Positions 1-8,319 are shown, counted from the stretch's first letter. The stretch: 41,442 bases of DNA from a bacterium (GCA_017541465.1 JAFXYZ010000004.1:1-41442); one strand, 5' to 3'. Program-made: numbers and translations. Notes: generated from the letters alone by a model not told the origin.

Positions 1-723
1 CCTACCCCCCCCTACAAAAATAATGCTTTCACATTGGCAGAAGTTTTGATAACACTCGTTATCATAGGCGTAATTGCTGCTATAACTGTTCCTACTTTGA
101 TTGTTAAATATCAGAAAGAACAAACTGTTACGAGGTTAAAGAAGACGTATTCCTCTATTGCACAATCTATACCCAAAGCTATTATTGATTATGGTGCGGT
201 ACAAAATTGGGATTTCCCGGCTGCTGCAGATGGTGGTTCTGTTATTTTTACTGACAAATTTCTTATTCCGTATTTAAGTGTAATGAACAATTGCAAAGAT
301 GAAACAACGGGAAAGTGTGAATACAAATATAAATTAATGAATGATGATACTGAAAATACTCTTGATTCCGATTGGGCTAGATTTTATTTAAGCGATGGTA
401 CATTAATTGCAATAAGAACTTTTAATTATATGGAAGGTACTCGTAATTTTAAAGGTGCTTATGTCTATGTTGATATAAATGGGTTAAAGAAACCCAATGT
501 AATGGGAAAAGACTTATTTAATTTTAAATACTATGTTACCGAAGAATATGCAACTATAAAATTTATGGGACAATTTAAACCTCAATGCTATGGTACAAAC
601 AGAGAAAATTTAAAAACACAAGCAGGACGAGGCTGCTCTAAACCTGGAACTGGTAATGGTGAATGTTGTGCTGCATTAATTATGTTTGATTCTTGGCAGA
701 TAAAAGATGATTATCCGTGGTAA
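1..723 (+). CDS. Type IV prepilin-like exported protein, 5' end outside window
   Basis: The reading frame is open from base 1, so the true start lies upstream of the window. The TTG at 34 falls inside the prepilin signal and is not a credible start. Visible residues are PTPPYKNNA followed by FTLAEVLITLVIIGVIAA, which is a class III prepilin signal: a short basic/polar leader, the cleavage-site F with E at +5, and a hydrophobic helix. Position -1 is Ala rather than the usual Gly. The remainder (about 200 residues) has six cysteines and ends in an aromatic DDYPW tail, much like the second prepilin at 12.6-13.3 kb. Known family role: processing by a prepilin peptidase and assembly into, or secretion by, a type IV pilus/type II-like system. 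The specific role here is unknown. A C8 run lies in the leader just before the signal. Confidence 0.85.
   Translation, partial: PTPPYKNNAFTLAEVLITLVIIGVIAAITVPTLIVKYQKEQTVTRLKKTYSSIAQSIPKAIIDYGAVQNWDFPAAADGGSVIFTDKFLIPYLSVMNNCKDETTGKCEYKYKLMNDDTENTLDSDWARFYLSDGTLIAIRTFNYMEGTRNFKGAYVYVDINGLKKPNVMGKDLFNFKYYVTEEYATIKFMGQFKPQCYGTNRENLKTQAGRGCSKPGTGNGECCAALIMFDSWQIKDDYPW
5..12 (+). repeat. C8 homopolymer in prepilin leader
   Basis: Eight consecutive C residues follow TA and are read ACC CCC CCC in frame with the downstream prepilin signal. The same tract, in the same codon phase, occurs in the second prepilin leader at 12461-12468. Homopolymers of this length are classical slippage sites. Confidence 0.8.
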
Positions 724-766
724 TTTGTTTTGCTTTAAAGCACAATTTACAATTTAAAAATGACGG

Positions 767-1216
767 TTATTTCTCTGATTTTTTCATATATTCGAGAGCA
801 TCAAAATTATCGGGATTTTCCTCTTTCAGCGGGGTAAATATAAGAAGTTTACCGTCATCAAAAGCACCTTTAATAACCTCGTTTTGAGCGGATTCTATTT
901 TTAAAGTTTCCTCAGGTTCTTCACTTCCTCCAAACCTGAATTTTACGGCATTTTCTTCCTGGATACAAGAAAAAGGCAGACCAATTCCCATTTCGCTGTC
1001 CTCTGTATGTCCCGTATTTCCGTCATTGAAGATATAAAAATCGTATTTGTTTTGAGTCTCTTCAGAAGAATAACTTTTATACACTCCTCTGTTAAAATAG
1101 ACATTTACTGAAGATTTTTGAGAACTGTTATTTTTAATATCCGAGCATCCTGCACTTAAACCTGCTATTAACAAAATCGGCATAATAAGTACAAATAATT
1201 TTTTTATTTTTTTCAT
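767..1216 (-). CDS. Small lipoprotein of unknown function
   Basis: A 149-residue protein. Residues 1-23 are a typical signal: lysine-rich start (MKKIKKLF), a hydrophobic core, and the lipobox LSAGC with the acceptor Cys at 24, so it should be lipidated and anchored on the outer face of a membrane. The mature part is polar and acidic with no recognised domain. The start is ATG, with AGGGAG a few bases upstream on the minus strand. It lies downstream of uvrC in the same direction, separated by a GTAG-headed hairpin, and converges on the prepilin gene at 1-723. No function can be given. Confidence 0.75.
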   Translation of the reverse strand: MKKIKKLFVLIMPILLIAGLSAGCSDIKNNSSQKSSVNVYFNRGVYKSYSSEETQNKYDFYIFNDGNTGHTEDSEMGIGLPFSCIQEENAVKFRFGGSEEPEETLKIESAQNEVIKGAFDDGKLLIFTPLKEENPDNFDALEYMKKSEK

Positions 1217-1261
1217 AAAATCTCCCTGTGTTATTATACATTAAAAATGTAAGCATTAGAA

Positions 1262-1283
1262 GTAGGGTAGACTTTAGTCTACC
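1262..1283 (+). repeat. REP-like element, GTAG head plus hairpin (copy 1)
   Basis: GTAG (1262-1265) is followed directly by a perfect 8-bp stem, GGTAGACT-TT-AGTCTACC (1266-1283). It sits between the uvrC stop and the lipoprotein gene and may also act as a terminator for uvrC. It is nearly identical to the copy at 23511-23532 and shares its architecture with elements at 13404 and 29421. Confidence 0.7.
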
Positions 1284-1289
1284 GAATAA

Positions 1290-3101
1290 TTATTTATTAA
1301 AATAATCAAACACTTTTTGTGCCTGTGATTTTGTCATCAGGGGCATGAGTTCTTCTGTTGTGAGTTTTGATATTTTTTTAATGTCTTTATATTTCTGAAG
1401 TAAAAGCTGTTTGTTTTTAGTGAAAAGTCCTTTTATATTATCGAGTTCAGAGGTCAGCGCGCCTTTTTCTCTCAGTTTTCTGTGGTAAGTTATAGCAAAC
1501 CTGTGTGCCTCATCTCTTATTTTCTGAAAGAAAAACAGGGCATTTGATGATGAAGGGAAAATTACAGAGGTCTTTTTCCAGGTCACAAAAACCTCTTCAA
1601 TTCTTTTTGCGAGTGAAATTATATCAGGTTCTTCTGTTTCAAGCTCTTTTAAAATTGAAACGGCACTTGATAACTGCCCTTTTCCGCCATCAATAATAAT
1701 CAAATCAGGAAGAGGTTTATTTTCCCTTATCAGCCTTGAGTATCTTCTTCTGACAACCTCCTCCATAGACTTAAAATCATCGGGCTTTGATTCTGTTGAC
1801 CTTATTTTAAACCGTTTATACTCGCTCTTTTTCGGCATACCGTTTTCAAAAACCACCATAGAAGCAACGGTATTCGTTCCCTGAATATGTGAAATATCAA
1901 AGCATTCGGCTCTGTGAGGGAAGTTTTTGAGTTTCAGTTTCTCTTTTATATACGCCCCAATCTCATTAAAATCGTTCTGAAGTTCCATTTGATATTTTAT
2001 TTTTAATTCCTCAAAATAAAACTCGCAATTTTTCTTTCCTATTTCAAGTATTTCTTTATTTTTTGTGTTTTGTGTGGCGTTAATCAGTACTTTAGAGCCT
2101 TTTAAAGAGGTGAGCCATTGTTCGATTAAATGTTTATCCTCGGTTTCTAAGTCAAAATCAAAGATAATTTCCTTCGGAATTTCCGTTGTCATTTGGTAGT
2201 ATTCTTTGATGAAGGTCGAAACGACATCTTCCTTTGAGTCTAATTCTGTTGAGCGGAGTTCAAAGTTCTTTTTGTCGGTTAGCCTTCCGTCTCTTATTTG
2301 GAGCAGGGTGAGAGCAGAGAATATTTTGCTTTGGATAATGGTAATAACGTCCTGATTAATTTTTGTGTTTTCAAAAATAACCTTTTGTCTTTCCATTGTC
2401 TTTAAAACATCAAAATAACTGTCTCTGTATCTCAGAGCCTTGTCGTATTCCTCTTTTTTTGAATATTCCTCCATTCGTTTTTTTAATTCTTCAACGAGCT
2501 CCTCCTGTTTGCCCGAGATAAACATTTCAACATTTTTGATTGTTTTTTTGTATTCTTCGCTCGTTACTTTGTGCTGGCATGGTGCCTGGCATCTTCCTAT
2601 GTCGTAATAAAGACAGGGCCTGTCCTTAAACTTCGGGGTTTTGCATTGTTTCAGAGGAAAAATTTTCTTTAAAAGTTCAAGGGTGGAATACATTGCTTTT
2701 CCGTTTGTATAAGGCCCGAAGTATTTGCCCTCAAGCGGGTTTTTGTTTCGTTTTCTGACAACTAAAATTCTCGGGTATTCTTCTTTTGTGATAAGAAAAT
2801 AGGGAAATTTTTTGTCATCTTTTAATAAAATATTATATTTGGGTTTATATTTTTTTATGAGGTGAGATTCTAAAATGAGGGCTTCAACCTCAGTGTTTGT
2901 GATGATATATCTGATTTTTTTTATCTGAGGCACCATGACACGGACCTTGACATTCGGATGGTTTTTAATAAAATAACTTGAAACCCTTTTTTTGAGGTTC
3001 TTCGCTTTTCCGACATAAATAATCTCGTCATTTTTGTCGTAAAACTGATAAGAACCGCTGTTTTCGGGGATTAATTTAACTTGTTCAGATATACTTTCCA
3101 T
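1290..3101 (-). CDS. uvrC: UvrABC excinuclease subunit C
   Basis: A 603-residue protein of normal UvrC length, which makes both incisions in nucleotide excision repair with UvrAB. Domains in order: GIY-YIG nuclease (about 14-92, with GSYQFYD and IIYVGKAKNL); a Cys cluster at about 153-175 (C153, C163, C171, C175); a UvrB-interacting UVR coiled coil (about 205-240); the RNase H-like endonuclease (about 395-545, with FDISHIQG giving D402, LIIIDGGKGQL giving D471, and RDEAHRFA giving H533); and C-terminal helix-hairpin-helix DNA binding (about 552-600). The usual GIGPKR of the first hairpin is replaced by GLFTKN. The ATG start opens on AT-rich DNA with no strong SD. Assignment is firm. Confidence 0.97.
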   Translation of the reverse strand: MESISEQVKLIPENSGSYQFYDKNDEIIYVGKAKNLKKRVSSYFIKNHPNVKVRVMVPQIKKIRYIITNTEVEALILESHLIKKYKPKYNILLKDDKKFPYFLITKEEYPRILVVRKRNKNPLEGKYFGPYTNGKAMYSTLELLKKIFPLKQCKTPKFKDRPCLYYDIGRCQAPCQHKVTSEEYKKTIKNVEMFISGKQEELVEELKKRMEEYSKKEEYDKALRYRDSYFDVLKTMERQKVIFENTKINQDVITIIQSKIFSALTLLQIRDGRLTDKKNFELRSTELDSKEDVVSTFIKEYYQMTTEIPKEIIFDFDLETEDKHLIEQWLTSLKGSKVLINATQNTKNKEILEIGKKNCEFYFEELKIKYQMELQNDFNEIGAYIKEKLKLKNFPHRAECFDISHIQGTNTVASMVVFENGMPKKSEYKRFKIRSTESKPDDFKSMEEVVRRRYSRLIRENKPLPDLIIIDGGKGQLSSAVSILKELETEEPDIISLAKRIEEVFVTWKKTSVIFPSSSNALFFFQKIRDEAHRFAITYHRKLREKGALTSELDNIKGLFTKNKQLLLQKYKDIKKISKLTTEELMPLMTKSQAQKVFDYFNK

Positions 3102-3197
3102 AAATATATTTATATCACATTTTTTTGTTTATTAACAAATATTAATTCAAAAATTTCTTATGGGAGCAAGAAAAACGGATAAATTAAAATTTCCCTT

Positions 3198-3228
3198 TGC
3201 CCATGCCCGGTAATATTTTGTTATAATC
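3198..3228 (+). promoter_or_regulatory. Putative promoter for the 3300-4903 gene pair
   Basis: TATAAT at 3223-3228, with a weak TTGCCC at 3198-3203 (19-bp spacer). It would give a 5' untranslated region of about 65-70 nt. The -10 is convincing; the -35 is not. Confidence 0.45.
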
Positions 3229-3299
3229 ATCACATAAACTAGCAAATTAATTTTTCACAAGAATTAATATAAACGTACTACAAGAAAAAAGAAAGAATT

Positions 3300-4271
3300 A
3301 TGGGTATTAAAATTTCAAAAATCGATAATTCGATGACCAAGCCCCGACTTATTACGGGGTCAGGTTACAAGAGCGGTGTAACAACCGGTAGTGTGTACAA
3401 GAGCAGAGTAAATTATAATAATAATGCAGTCGTTGGTAGAGAGAATACTAACGACTGTATCAGTTTTAAGGGGAATATAGTTGATAAAGTTCTCCAAAGT
3501 GATACTGCTCACAAGATGATTCACAGGGCATACCGAAATCCTCTCTTGTCGGAGGCCATATTTGCACTACTGATTACATGCGGACTAAGACCTGCAACCA
3601 TTATGGCTACGGCAGGCAAGGACGAAGAGAACAGAAAGAAATGTAAAATGCAGGTTGCAAAATCTTTTGCAACAGGTCTGGTCGGACTCGGCACTACATT
3701 TATCGTTTCTAATCCTATCTCTCACGCAATAAACAGATTTGCAGGAAGCGGCGGAAAGAATGTTCAGCTTCCCGAAAATCTCGCTGAGTCGGTCGAGAAA
3801 ATAATTAAACCCGCAAATCAGTTCTTAAAGGATAACGCAGACAAACTCGAAGGCTTTGCCGTTAAAAACCTCAAGGGTGAAACCCTCGAAACCACCATTG
3901 AAAATATAGTAATGACAAAAGGTGCGAAGGAAGGGCTTGAAGAGTTTTCAAAAGAAGTCTTTGATAAGGTCGCAGATGCTATTGCGGCACAAAAGGGTAT
4001 TAATAAATACCGTACAACAATGACCTCGCTATTGAAGAAAGTTATTTGCCCCGTATTTTCTCCTGCAAAAGCAGCGGTAACTATCGCACTTGTTCCGATT
4101 ATGTTAGGGCTTATATTTAAAAATAAAAACAAAGATAAGGCTGATTCAAAAGAACAAAAAACAGCTGATGCTTCAGCTCCGAACCAAAATATAACACAGC
4201 CGATTTCTTCAAAAGGAAGTTTAATAATGCCGTCTGATAAGATTTCTCAGGTGAAAGGAGGGCTAAACTAA
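3300..4271 (+). CDS. Uncharacterised membrane-associated protein, SFKG-motif family
   Basis: A 323-residue protein I do not recognise. The first 50 residues are polar and Ser/Asn-rich, and contain ISFKGN at about 52-57. A short motif of this kind also appears near the N-termini of the next gene (VSFGKG) and of the 20549 gene (TFAG). Hydrophobic stretches lie at about 83-100, 121-138 and 257-274, consistent with membrane insertion. The last 45 residues are lysine/glutamine-rich and polar. The ATG follows GAAAGAATT, a weak ribosome site. The stop overlaps the next start by one base (TAATG), so the two genes are translationally coupled and probably work together. Confidence 0.7.
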   Translation: MGIKISKIDNSMTKPRLITGSGYKSGVTTGSVYKSRVNYNNNAVVGRENTNDCISFKGNIVDKVLQSDTAHKMIHRAYRNPLLSEAIFALLITCGLRPATIMATAGKDEENRKKCKMQVAKSFATGLVGLGTTFIVSNPISHAINRFAGSGGKNVQLPENLAESVEKIIKPANQFLKDNADKLEGFAVKNLKGETLETTIENIVMTKGAKEGLEEFSKEVFDKVADAIAAQKGINKYRTTMTSLLKKVICPVFSPAKAAVTIALVPIMLGLIFKNKNKDKADSKEQKTADASAPNQNITQPISSKGSLIMPSDKISQVKGGLN

Positions 4272-4903
4272 TGATTACTCCCGTCCAATCACCGATAAAT
4301 GTTAATGTAAAAGCAGCACAGCCGATTAAACCGCAGGCAGCAAAAACGGTTTCGTTCGGCAAGGGCTATTCAGAGGTAATTAATGATGCGCTGCACCTCT
4401 CGGGCGGATTTGAAAAACTCAGCAAAGCAAAACCGCTTCAAAAATTTGCACAATTTTTAAGTACCAAAAACGCATTTACTCATCTTTTGGTTATGGATTC
4501 TGCATTGATTTCCAGCACTTATATGCTGAGAACGGCAAAGAATAAAAAGATTCCGAAAGACCAGAAACCCGCTATGTTGATTAATGATGCGCTTGTTTGG
4601 GGCTTTTCAACCACCTGCACTTATCTGCTTGATAACAAACTCAATAACTTAGCAGAAAAGACCATCGACAGATTCGTTAAGGCTAATAAAGGCTCAACAC
4701 ACGTTATGGAACACCTTGACGACTATGTTAAAGGTATCAAAAATATAAAATCACTTGTCGTTGCAGGCTTCATCTATCGTTATGTCGGTCCTGTTATTAT
4801 GACGCCTATTGCAAACAAGATAAGTAAAAAGGTTAAAGAAATGAAACAGGCAAAAGACAATGAACAGGTAAATACACAAAGTACAAATATCAAAAAAGCA
4901 TAA
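4271..4903 (+). CDS. Uncharacterised membrane-associated protein coupled to the 3300 gene
   Basis: A 210-residue protein with no recognised domain. The N-terminal 35 residues are Pro/Ala/Lys-rich and end in TVSFGKGY, echoing the ISFKGN of the upstream gene. Moderately hydrophobic helices lie at about 70-90, 100-120 and 160-180, and the C-terminus is strongly basic and then polar. The ATG start is preceded by AAAGGAGGG, a near-perfect SD inside the upstream gene, and overlaps its stop by one base. A clear hairpin terminator follows. The two proteins look like diverged members of one family. Confidence 0.7.
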   Translation: MITPVQSPINVNVKAAQPIKPQAAKTVSFGKGYSEVINDALHLSGGFEKLSKAKPLQKFAQFLSTKNAFTHLLVMDSALISSTYMLRTAKNKKIPKDQKPAMLINDALVWGFSTTCTYLLDNKLNNLAEKTIDRFVKANKGSTHVMEHLDDYVKGIKNIKSLVVAGFIYRYVGPVIMTPIANKISKKVKEMKQAKDNEQVNTQSTNIKKA

Positions 4904-4931
4904 AATACAGAGATTACAGAGAATAAATATA

Positions 4932-4966
4932 AAAGGATATACCTCAAAAGTATATCCTTTTTATTT
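4932..4966. terminator. Bidirectional intrinsic terminator
   Basis: AAAGGATATAC / GTATATCCTTT forms an 11-bp stem with a 7-nt loop, followed by TTTATTTTTT on the plus strand. The minus strand also has a short T run. It separates the convergent 4271 and 4983 genes. Confidence 0.85.
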
Positions 4967-4982
4967 TTTGAAACAATCTGTT

Positions 4983-6446
4983 TTAAATCGTTGCCATTAT
5001 TTCAAGCGGGTATTCGTAGAGAATTTCTTCTTTTGCAACTACCCTGAGGTTCGGAATTAATTGAGAGAGAACGAGATAGATAAGATGTCTGACTTCGCCT
5101 GAGGTCATAACAACTATTTCGCCGCTCGGAAGCGGGTTTTCTTCAGCTGCGGCTTTAATTCCTTCCGCAATTTCTTCTATTTTTCCGCTCTCAATTTTGA
5201 TGACATTTGAATCTTCGGGTTTGTTCATCAGGTCCTCAAGCGTTGCAGAACCAAGCTCGATAACCTTAATTACACCCTCTTCGTCAGTCAGGGACTGGGA
5301 AATCTGTCTTGAAAGCGCAACCCTGATTTTAGAAAGCAACTCTTCTTTTGAAGTGTCATCAGAAAAATCGTTTATTTTTTCAAAGACGTAATTAATATCC
5401 TTAATCGAAACCTGCTCTTTGATTAAACTTGTGAGCAGATATTTTAGCTCAGCCACCGAAACGAAATCGGGGATAATGTTTTCAATCAGGTATAAATTCT
5501 GTTTTCCGACAACATCAATATATCTGTTGACATCTGAGTAGTCAAAAATTTCGTCTATGTGGTGAATCGCAACAAATTCAAGCATTCTGCCTATGAAGTT
5601 TGTCGGGTTAAGCCCCTTCACCCAGTAGTCTTTTGCTGTTTCTTCTTCTATCCAGATGATGTCTTTTCCGGTTATGTAGTCAAGATCTTTGACGGAATCA
5701 GAAGGTGCTTTGTCGAGGTTTAATTCCTTTTCAAAAAACTGGATAAACCCGGGGTATGCGTAAGATTTAATTACGGGAATACCTCTTATGTTAATTGAAA
5801 ACGCATTACCTTCCATTGTCTCGTCAACGTTGACAATGACTTTCGGGATAATATACCCGAGTTTTTCTGTCAGCTTTTGTCTTATTGCAACCACCTGCGC
5901 AATTAAATTATGAGGGTTATCCGGGCTTAAAATATCTGTTAATTCCTCGGAAAGCGAGATACTGAGCCTTATTTCACCGAGTTTATTCTGCATAATTTCG
6001 GGGGATAAGACCTGAAGAAGTTTTGATTTCAGCTCATCAAGCTCTTTTATGTTCCTTGACATCTCTTCGTTGAGCATATTTCTGCTGTCCTCGGAGGTGG
6101 AATCGAGAAGAAGTTTAACCTGGGCAATTTTGAGTTTTTTGTCCTGTATCTTCTTTTGAATATCGATACACTGGTCATAGGGCTCAAGCTGAGGGTTCAT
6201 AATTCTTTCCATTTTTGATTTAAAGCCTAAAATGTCAAGAGTGTCCTCGGACATTTCCTCTGCCCCGCATTCCTGAACGAAAATACAGTTGTAAACACCC
6301 TCGTCATCTTCTTCTGAGGGAACTTCCTGCATTGTATAGACTTCCCAGCCTTCCTGCGCCATTGAGTTTAGAAGGTTTTCAAGGCTTTCAATATCACCCG
6401 AAGGGCAGGTTTTTATTGCGTATCTGTATTTTGTTTTGTTAAACAT
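4983..6446 (-). CDS. Soluble DUF4177-like / FlhA cytoplasmic-domain fusion protein
   Basis: A 487-residue protein starting at the ATG at 6446, which has GGAG eight bases upstream (the in-frame TTG 12 bases earlier contains this SD and is rejected). Residues 5-60 resemble DUF4177 (YRYAIKTC, LLNSMAQEGWEVYTM). About 85-150 is charged helix, probably coiled coil. About 160-487 resembles the cytoplasmic domain of FlhA (FHIPEP), the flagellar export-gate component: AIRQKLTEKLGYIIPKV, then INIRGIPV, then a stretch near ENIIPDFVSVAELKYLLTSL followed by KEQVSIKDI. The eight transmembrane helices of true FlhA are absent. FlhA-C normally docks FliJ and chaperone-substrate complexes, so a regulator or adaptor of export is plausible but inferred. 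It is two bases downstream of clpP's stop region in the same direction. Confidence 0.7.
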   Translation of the reverse strand: MFNKTKYRYAIKTCPSGDIESLENLLNSMAQEGWEVYTMQEVPSEEDDEGVYNCIFVQECGAEEMSEDTLDILGFKSKMERIMNPQLEPYDQCIDIQKKIQDKKLKIAQVKLLLDSTSEDSRNMLNEEMSRNIKELDELKSKLLQVLSPEIMQNKLGEIRLSISLSEELTDILSPDNPHNLIAQVVAIRQKLTEKLGYIIPKVIVNVDETMEGNAFSINIRGIPVIKSYAYPGFIQFFEKELNLDKAPSDSVKDLDYITGKDIIWIEEETAKDYWVKGLNPTNFIGRMLEFVAIHHIDEIFDYSDVNRYIDVVGKQNLYLIENIIPDFVSVAELKYLLTSLIKEQVSIKDINYVFEKINDFSDDTSKEELLSKIRVALSRQISQSLTDEEGVIKVIELGSATLEDLMNKPEDSNVIKIESGKIEEIAEGIKAAAEENPLPSGEIVVMTSGEVRHLIYLVLSQLIPNLRVVAKEEILYEYPLEIMATI

Positions 6447-6460
6447 AACTTTCTCCAAAT

Positions 6461-7069
6461 TTAGTGTTTGCCTGACGGCATAACGATAGCATCGATTAAC
6501 CCGTAGTCCTTAGCCTGCTGGGCGGACATATAGTTATCTCTTTCAGTGTCTGCGTTGACTTTTTCGATAGGCTGACCTGAATGTTTTGAGATGAGAGTGT
6601 TGAGCTCTTTTCTCATTCTCAAAATCTCTTTTGCTTCGATTTCGATGTCGGTTGCCTGACCTTCAGCACCGCCTAAGGGCTGGTGAATCATAATTCTCGA
6701 GGAGGGCAGGGACATTCTCTTTCCTTTTGCGCCTGCGCACAACAAAAATGCGCCCATTGATGCGGCTTCACCTATACAAATTGTGGAAACATCAGAGCGG
6801 ATATGCTGCATAGTATCATAAATCGCCATTCCTGAAGTGATAACACCACCGGGGGAATTAATATACATCATAATATCCTTTTCGGGGTTCTCACTGTCGA
6901 GAAGTAAAAGCTGAGCGACTATTGAATTAGCCAAATCATCATCAATTTCTTCGCCTAAGATGATTATGCGCTCTCTCAAAAGTCTTGATATGACATCAAA
7001 AGAGTATTCTCCTCTTGATGACGCCTCAATGACAGTCGGTACGTAATATAAAATTTTTGTCCAGTCCAT
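6461..7069 (-). CDS. clpP: ATP-dependent Clp protease proteolytic subunit
   Basis: A 202-residue serine peptidase that forms the tetradecameric chamber for ClpX/ClpA/ClpC. The catalytic triad is visible: S104 ([11 protein letters not shown]), H129 ([10 protein letters not shown]) and D178 (NADTERDNY). YINSPGG and the handle helix are present. The start at 7069 ([11 protein letters not shown]) is chosen because GAGG lies 7 bases upstream; the longer in-frame extension to 7120 (MLSHYIFYI...) runs over the promoter. It has a good own promoter and diverges from proB. Family length and motifs match fully. Confidence 0.96.
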   Translation of the reverse strand: MDWTKILYYVPTVIEASSRGEYSFDVISRLLRERIIILGEEIDDDLANSIVAQLLLLDSENPEKDIMMYINSPGGVITSGMAIYDTMQHIRSDVSTICIGEAASMGAFLLCAGAKGKRMSLPSSRIMIHQPLGGAEGQATDIEIEAKEILRMRKELNTLISKHSGQPIEKVNADTERDNYMSAQQAKDYGLIDAIVMPSGKH

Positions 7070-7091
7070 TTTAAACCTCATTTCTTTATCT

Positions 7092-7120
7092 ATTATATAA
7101 AATATATAGTGAGATAACAA
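7092..7120 (-). promoter_or_regulatory. clpP promoter
   Basis: On the minus strand, TTGTTA (7120-7115), a 17-bp spacer and TATAAT (7097-7092), ending 22 bases upstream of the clpP ATG. This is a strong vegetative sigma-70 match. Confidence 0.75.
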
Positions 7121-7161
7121 TGTTTTTTTCTTGAATATTATAATAATACAAAAAGTTGTGT

Positions 7162-7167
7162 TATAAT
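7162..7167 (+). promoter_or_regulatory. proB -10 box, predicting a leaderless mRNA
   Basis: TATAAT at 7162-7167 is followed by six bases and then the proB ATG at 7174, so the expected transcription start coincides with the start codon. No SD precedes the ATG. No good -35 is seen at the proper spacing. Confidence 0.55.
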
Positions 7168-7173
7168 CAGCTT

Positions 7174-8310
7174 ATGAAGAATTTGAATGATGCAAAAAGA
7201 ATAGTTTTTAAGATAGGAACGAACGTTCTGAGGAATGATGAGGGCGAAATTTCACTCTCCCGCATTTATTCCTTTATAGAAGACATCGCAAAACTCTATA
7301 AACAGGGAAAAGAAGTCATTATTGTCACCTCGGGTGCCGTAGGGCTCGGAAGCAAAAAGGTTAAAATATCCTCTCCCGACACACTTGCAGTTAAACAGGC
7401 ATGCGCTGCAATCGGGCAGTCTCACCTTATGAGCATTTACGAAGACGGGTTTGAAAAGTACGGTATTGTTACCGCTCAGGTGCTTCTGACAGAAGAAGAT
7501 TTTACCCACAGAGTTAAGTACCTCAATTTAAGCACTGTTTTAAATGAACTTTTGAAACTTAAAACAATTCCGATTATTAACCAAAATGACTGTGTTTCGG
7601 CAACCGAACTTGAAGAAGAGGCTCACGGGGTTTATGAGGTTTCTTTTTCGGATAACGATAAGCTCTCAGCCCTTGTTGCAAGTAAACTTGATGCTGATTT
7701 ATTAGTCATTCTGTCTGATATTGACGGGCTTTATACCGATAATCCAAAAGACAATAAAGACGCAGAGTTCATCTCCGAGGTTAAAGAAGTTACCTCTGAT
7801 ATTGAAAAACTCGGCTCTTCCGCTTCAAAAGGCGGCAGAGGGGGTATGAAAACCAAACTTCAGGCGGCAAAAGTCGTTACCCGTTCGGGCGGCTATGTTT
7901 TAATCGCCAACGGTAAAGCGCCTCAGATAATAAAGAAGCTCTTTAGCGGTGAAGCAAAACACACTCTCTTTCTTCCTACCGAAAAACTCCAGGGTAAAAA
8001 GAGATGGATAGGTTTTGCAACAAATATTTCCGGGCAGATAATCGTTAATGACGGGGCTAAGAAAGCCTTAATCGAGCAGGACAAGAGCCTTCTTCCCGTC
8101 GGTATTGTTGAGGTCAGGGGTAAATTTTCAAAGGGTGATGTCGTTGCCATACTTGATTCAAAAGGCGAAGAGTTCGCAAGAGGTATTGCAAACTATAACC
8201 TCAAAGATACAAAAAACATTATCGGTCAGCCTTCTGACAAAATACTTGAAATACTCGGGCACAAAAACTACGATGCCGTTATAACAAAAGACAACATTGT
8301 TATTCTTTAA
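7174..8310 (+). CDS. proB: Glutamate 5-kinase with C-terminal PUA domain
   Basis: A 378-residue enzyme phosphorylating glutamate to gamma-glutamyl phosphate, the first step of proline synthesis. The amino acid kinase domain occupies about 1-255: IVFKIGTNVL nucleotide/phosphate loop, VTSGAVGLG, PIINQNDC, FSDNDKLSALVA and ILSDIDGLYT. A PUA domain follows at about 275-360. The ATG at 7174 is preferred over the TTG at 7156, which lies in the -10 region. proA begins nine bases after the stop, so the pair forms an operon. The transcript appears leaderless. Proline feedback inhibition is typical of the family; it cannot be read from sequence. Confidence 0.96.
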   Translation: MKNLNDAKRIVFKIGTNVLRNDEGEISLSRIYSFIEDIAKLYKQGKEVIIVTSGAVGLGSKKVKISSPDTLAVKQACAAIGQSHLMSIYEDGFEKYGIVTAQVLLTEEDFTHRVKYLNLSTVLNELLKLKTIPIINQNDCVSATELEEEAHGVYEVSFSDNDKLSALVASKLDADLLVILSDIDGLYTDNPKDNKDAEFISEVKEVTSDIEKLGSSASKGGRGGMKTKLQAAKVVTRSGGYVLIANGKAPQIIKKLFSGEAKHTLFLPTEKLQGKKRWIGFATNISGQIIVNDGAKKALIEQDKSLLPVGIVEVRGKFSKGDVVAILDSKGEEFARGIANYNLKDTKNIIGQPSDKILEILGHKNYDAVITKDNIVIL

Positions 8311-8319
8311 AGGGTTATT

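Noticed and set aside
731-742. TGCTTTAAAGCA palindrome as terminator of the first prepilin
   Set aside because: The stem is short and AT-rich with no adequate T run; kept out of the feature list.
6447-6458. TTG start extending the FlhA-like protein by four residues
   Set aside because: The TTGGAG contains the ribosome site of the ATG at 6446. The same applies before mnmA and the 24478 gene.
7070-7120. Longer N-terminus of ClpP (MLSHYIFYI...)
   Set aside because: It covers the clpP -10 region and -35, and the shorter start has a proper SD and family length.
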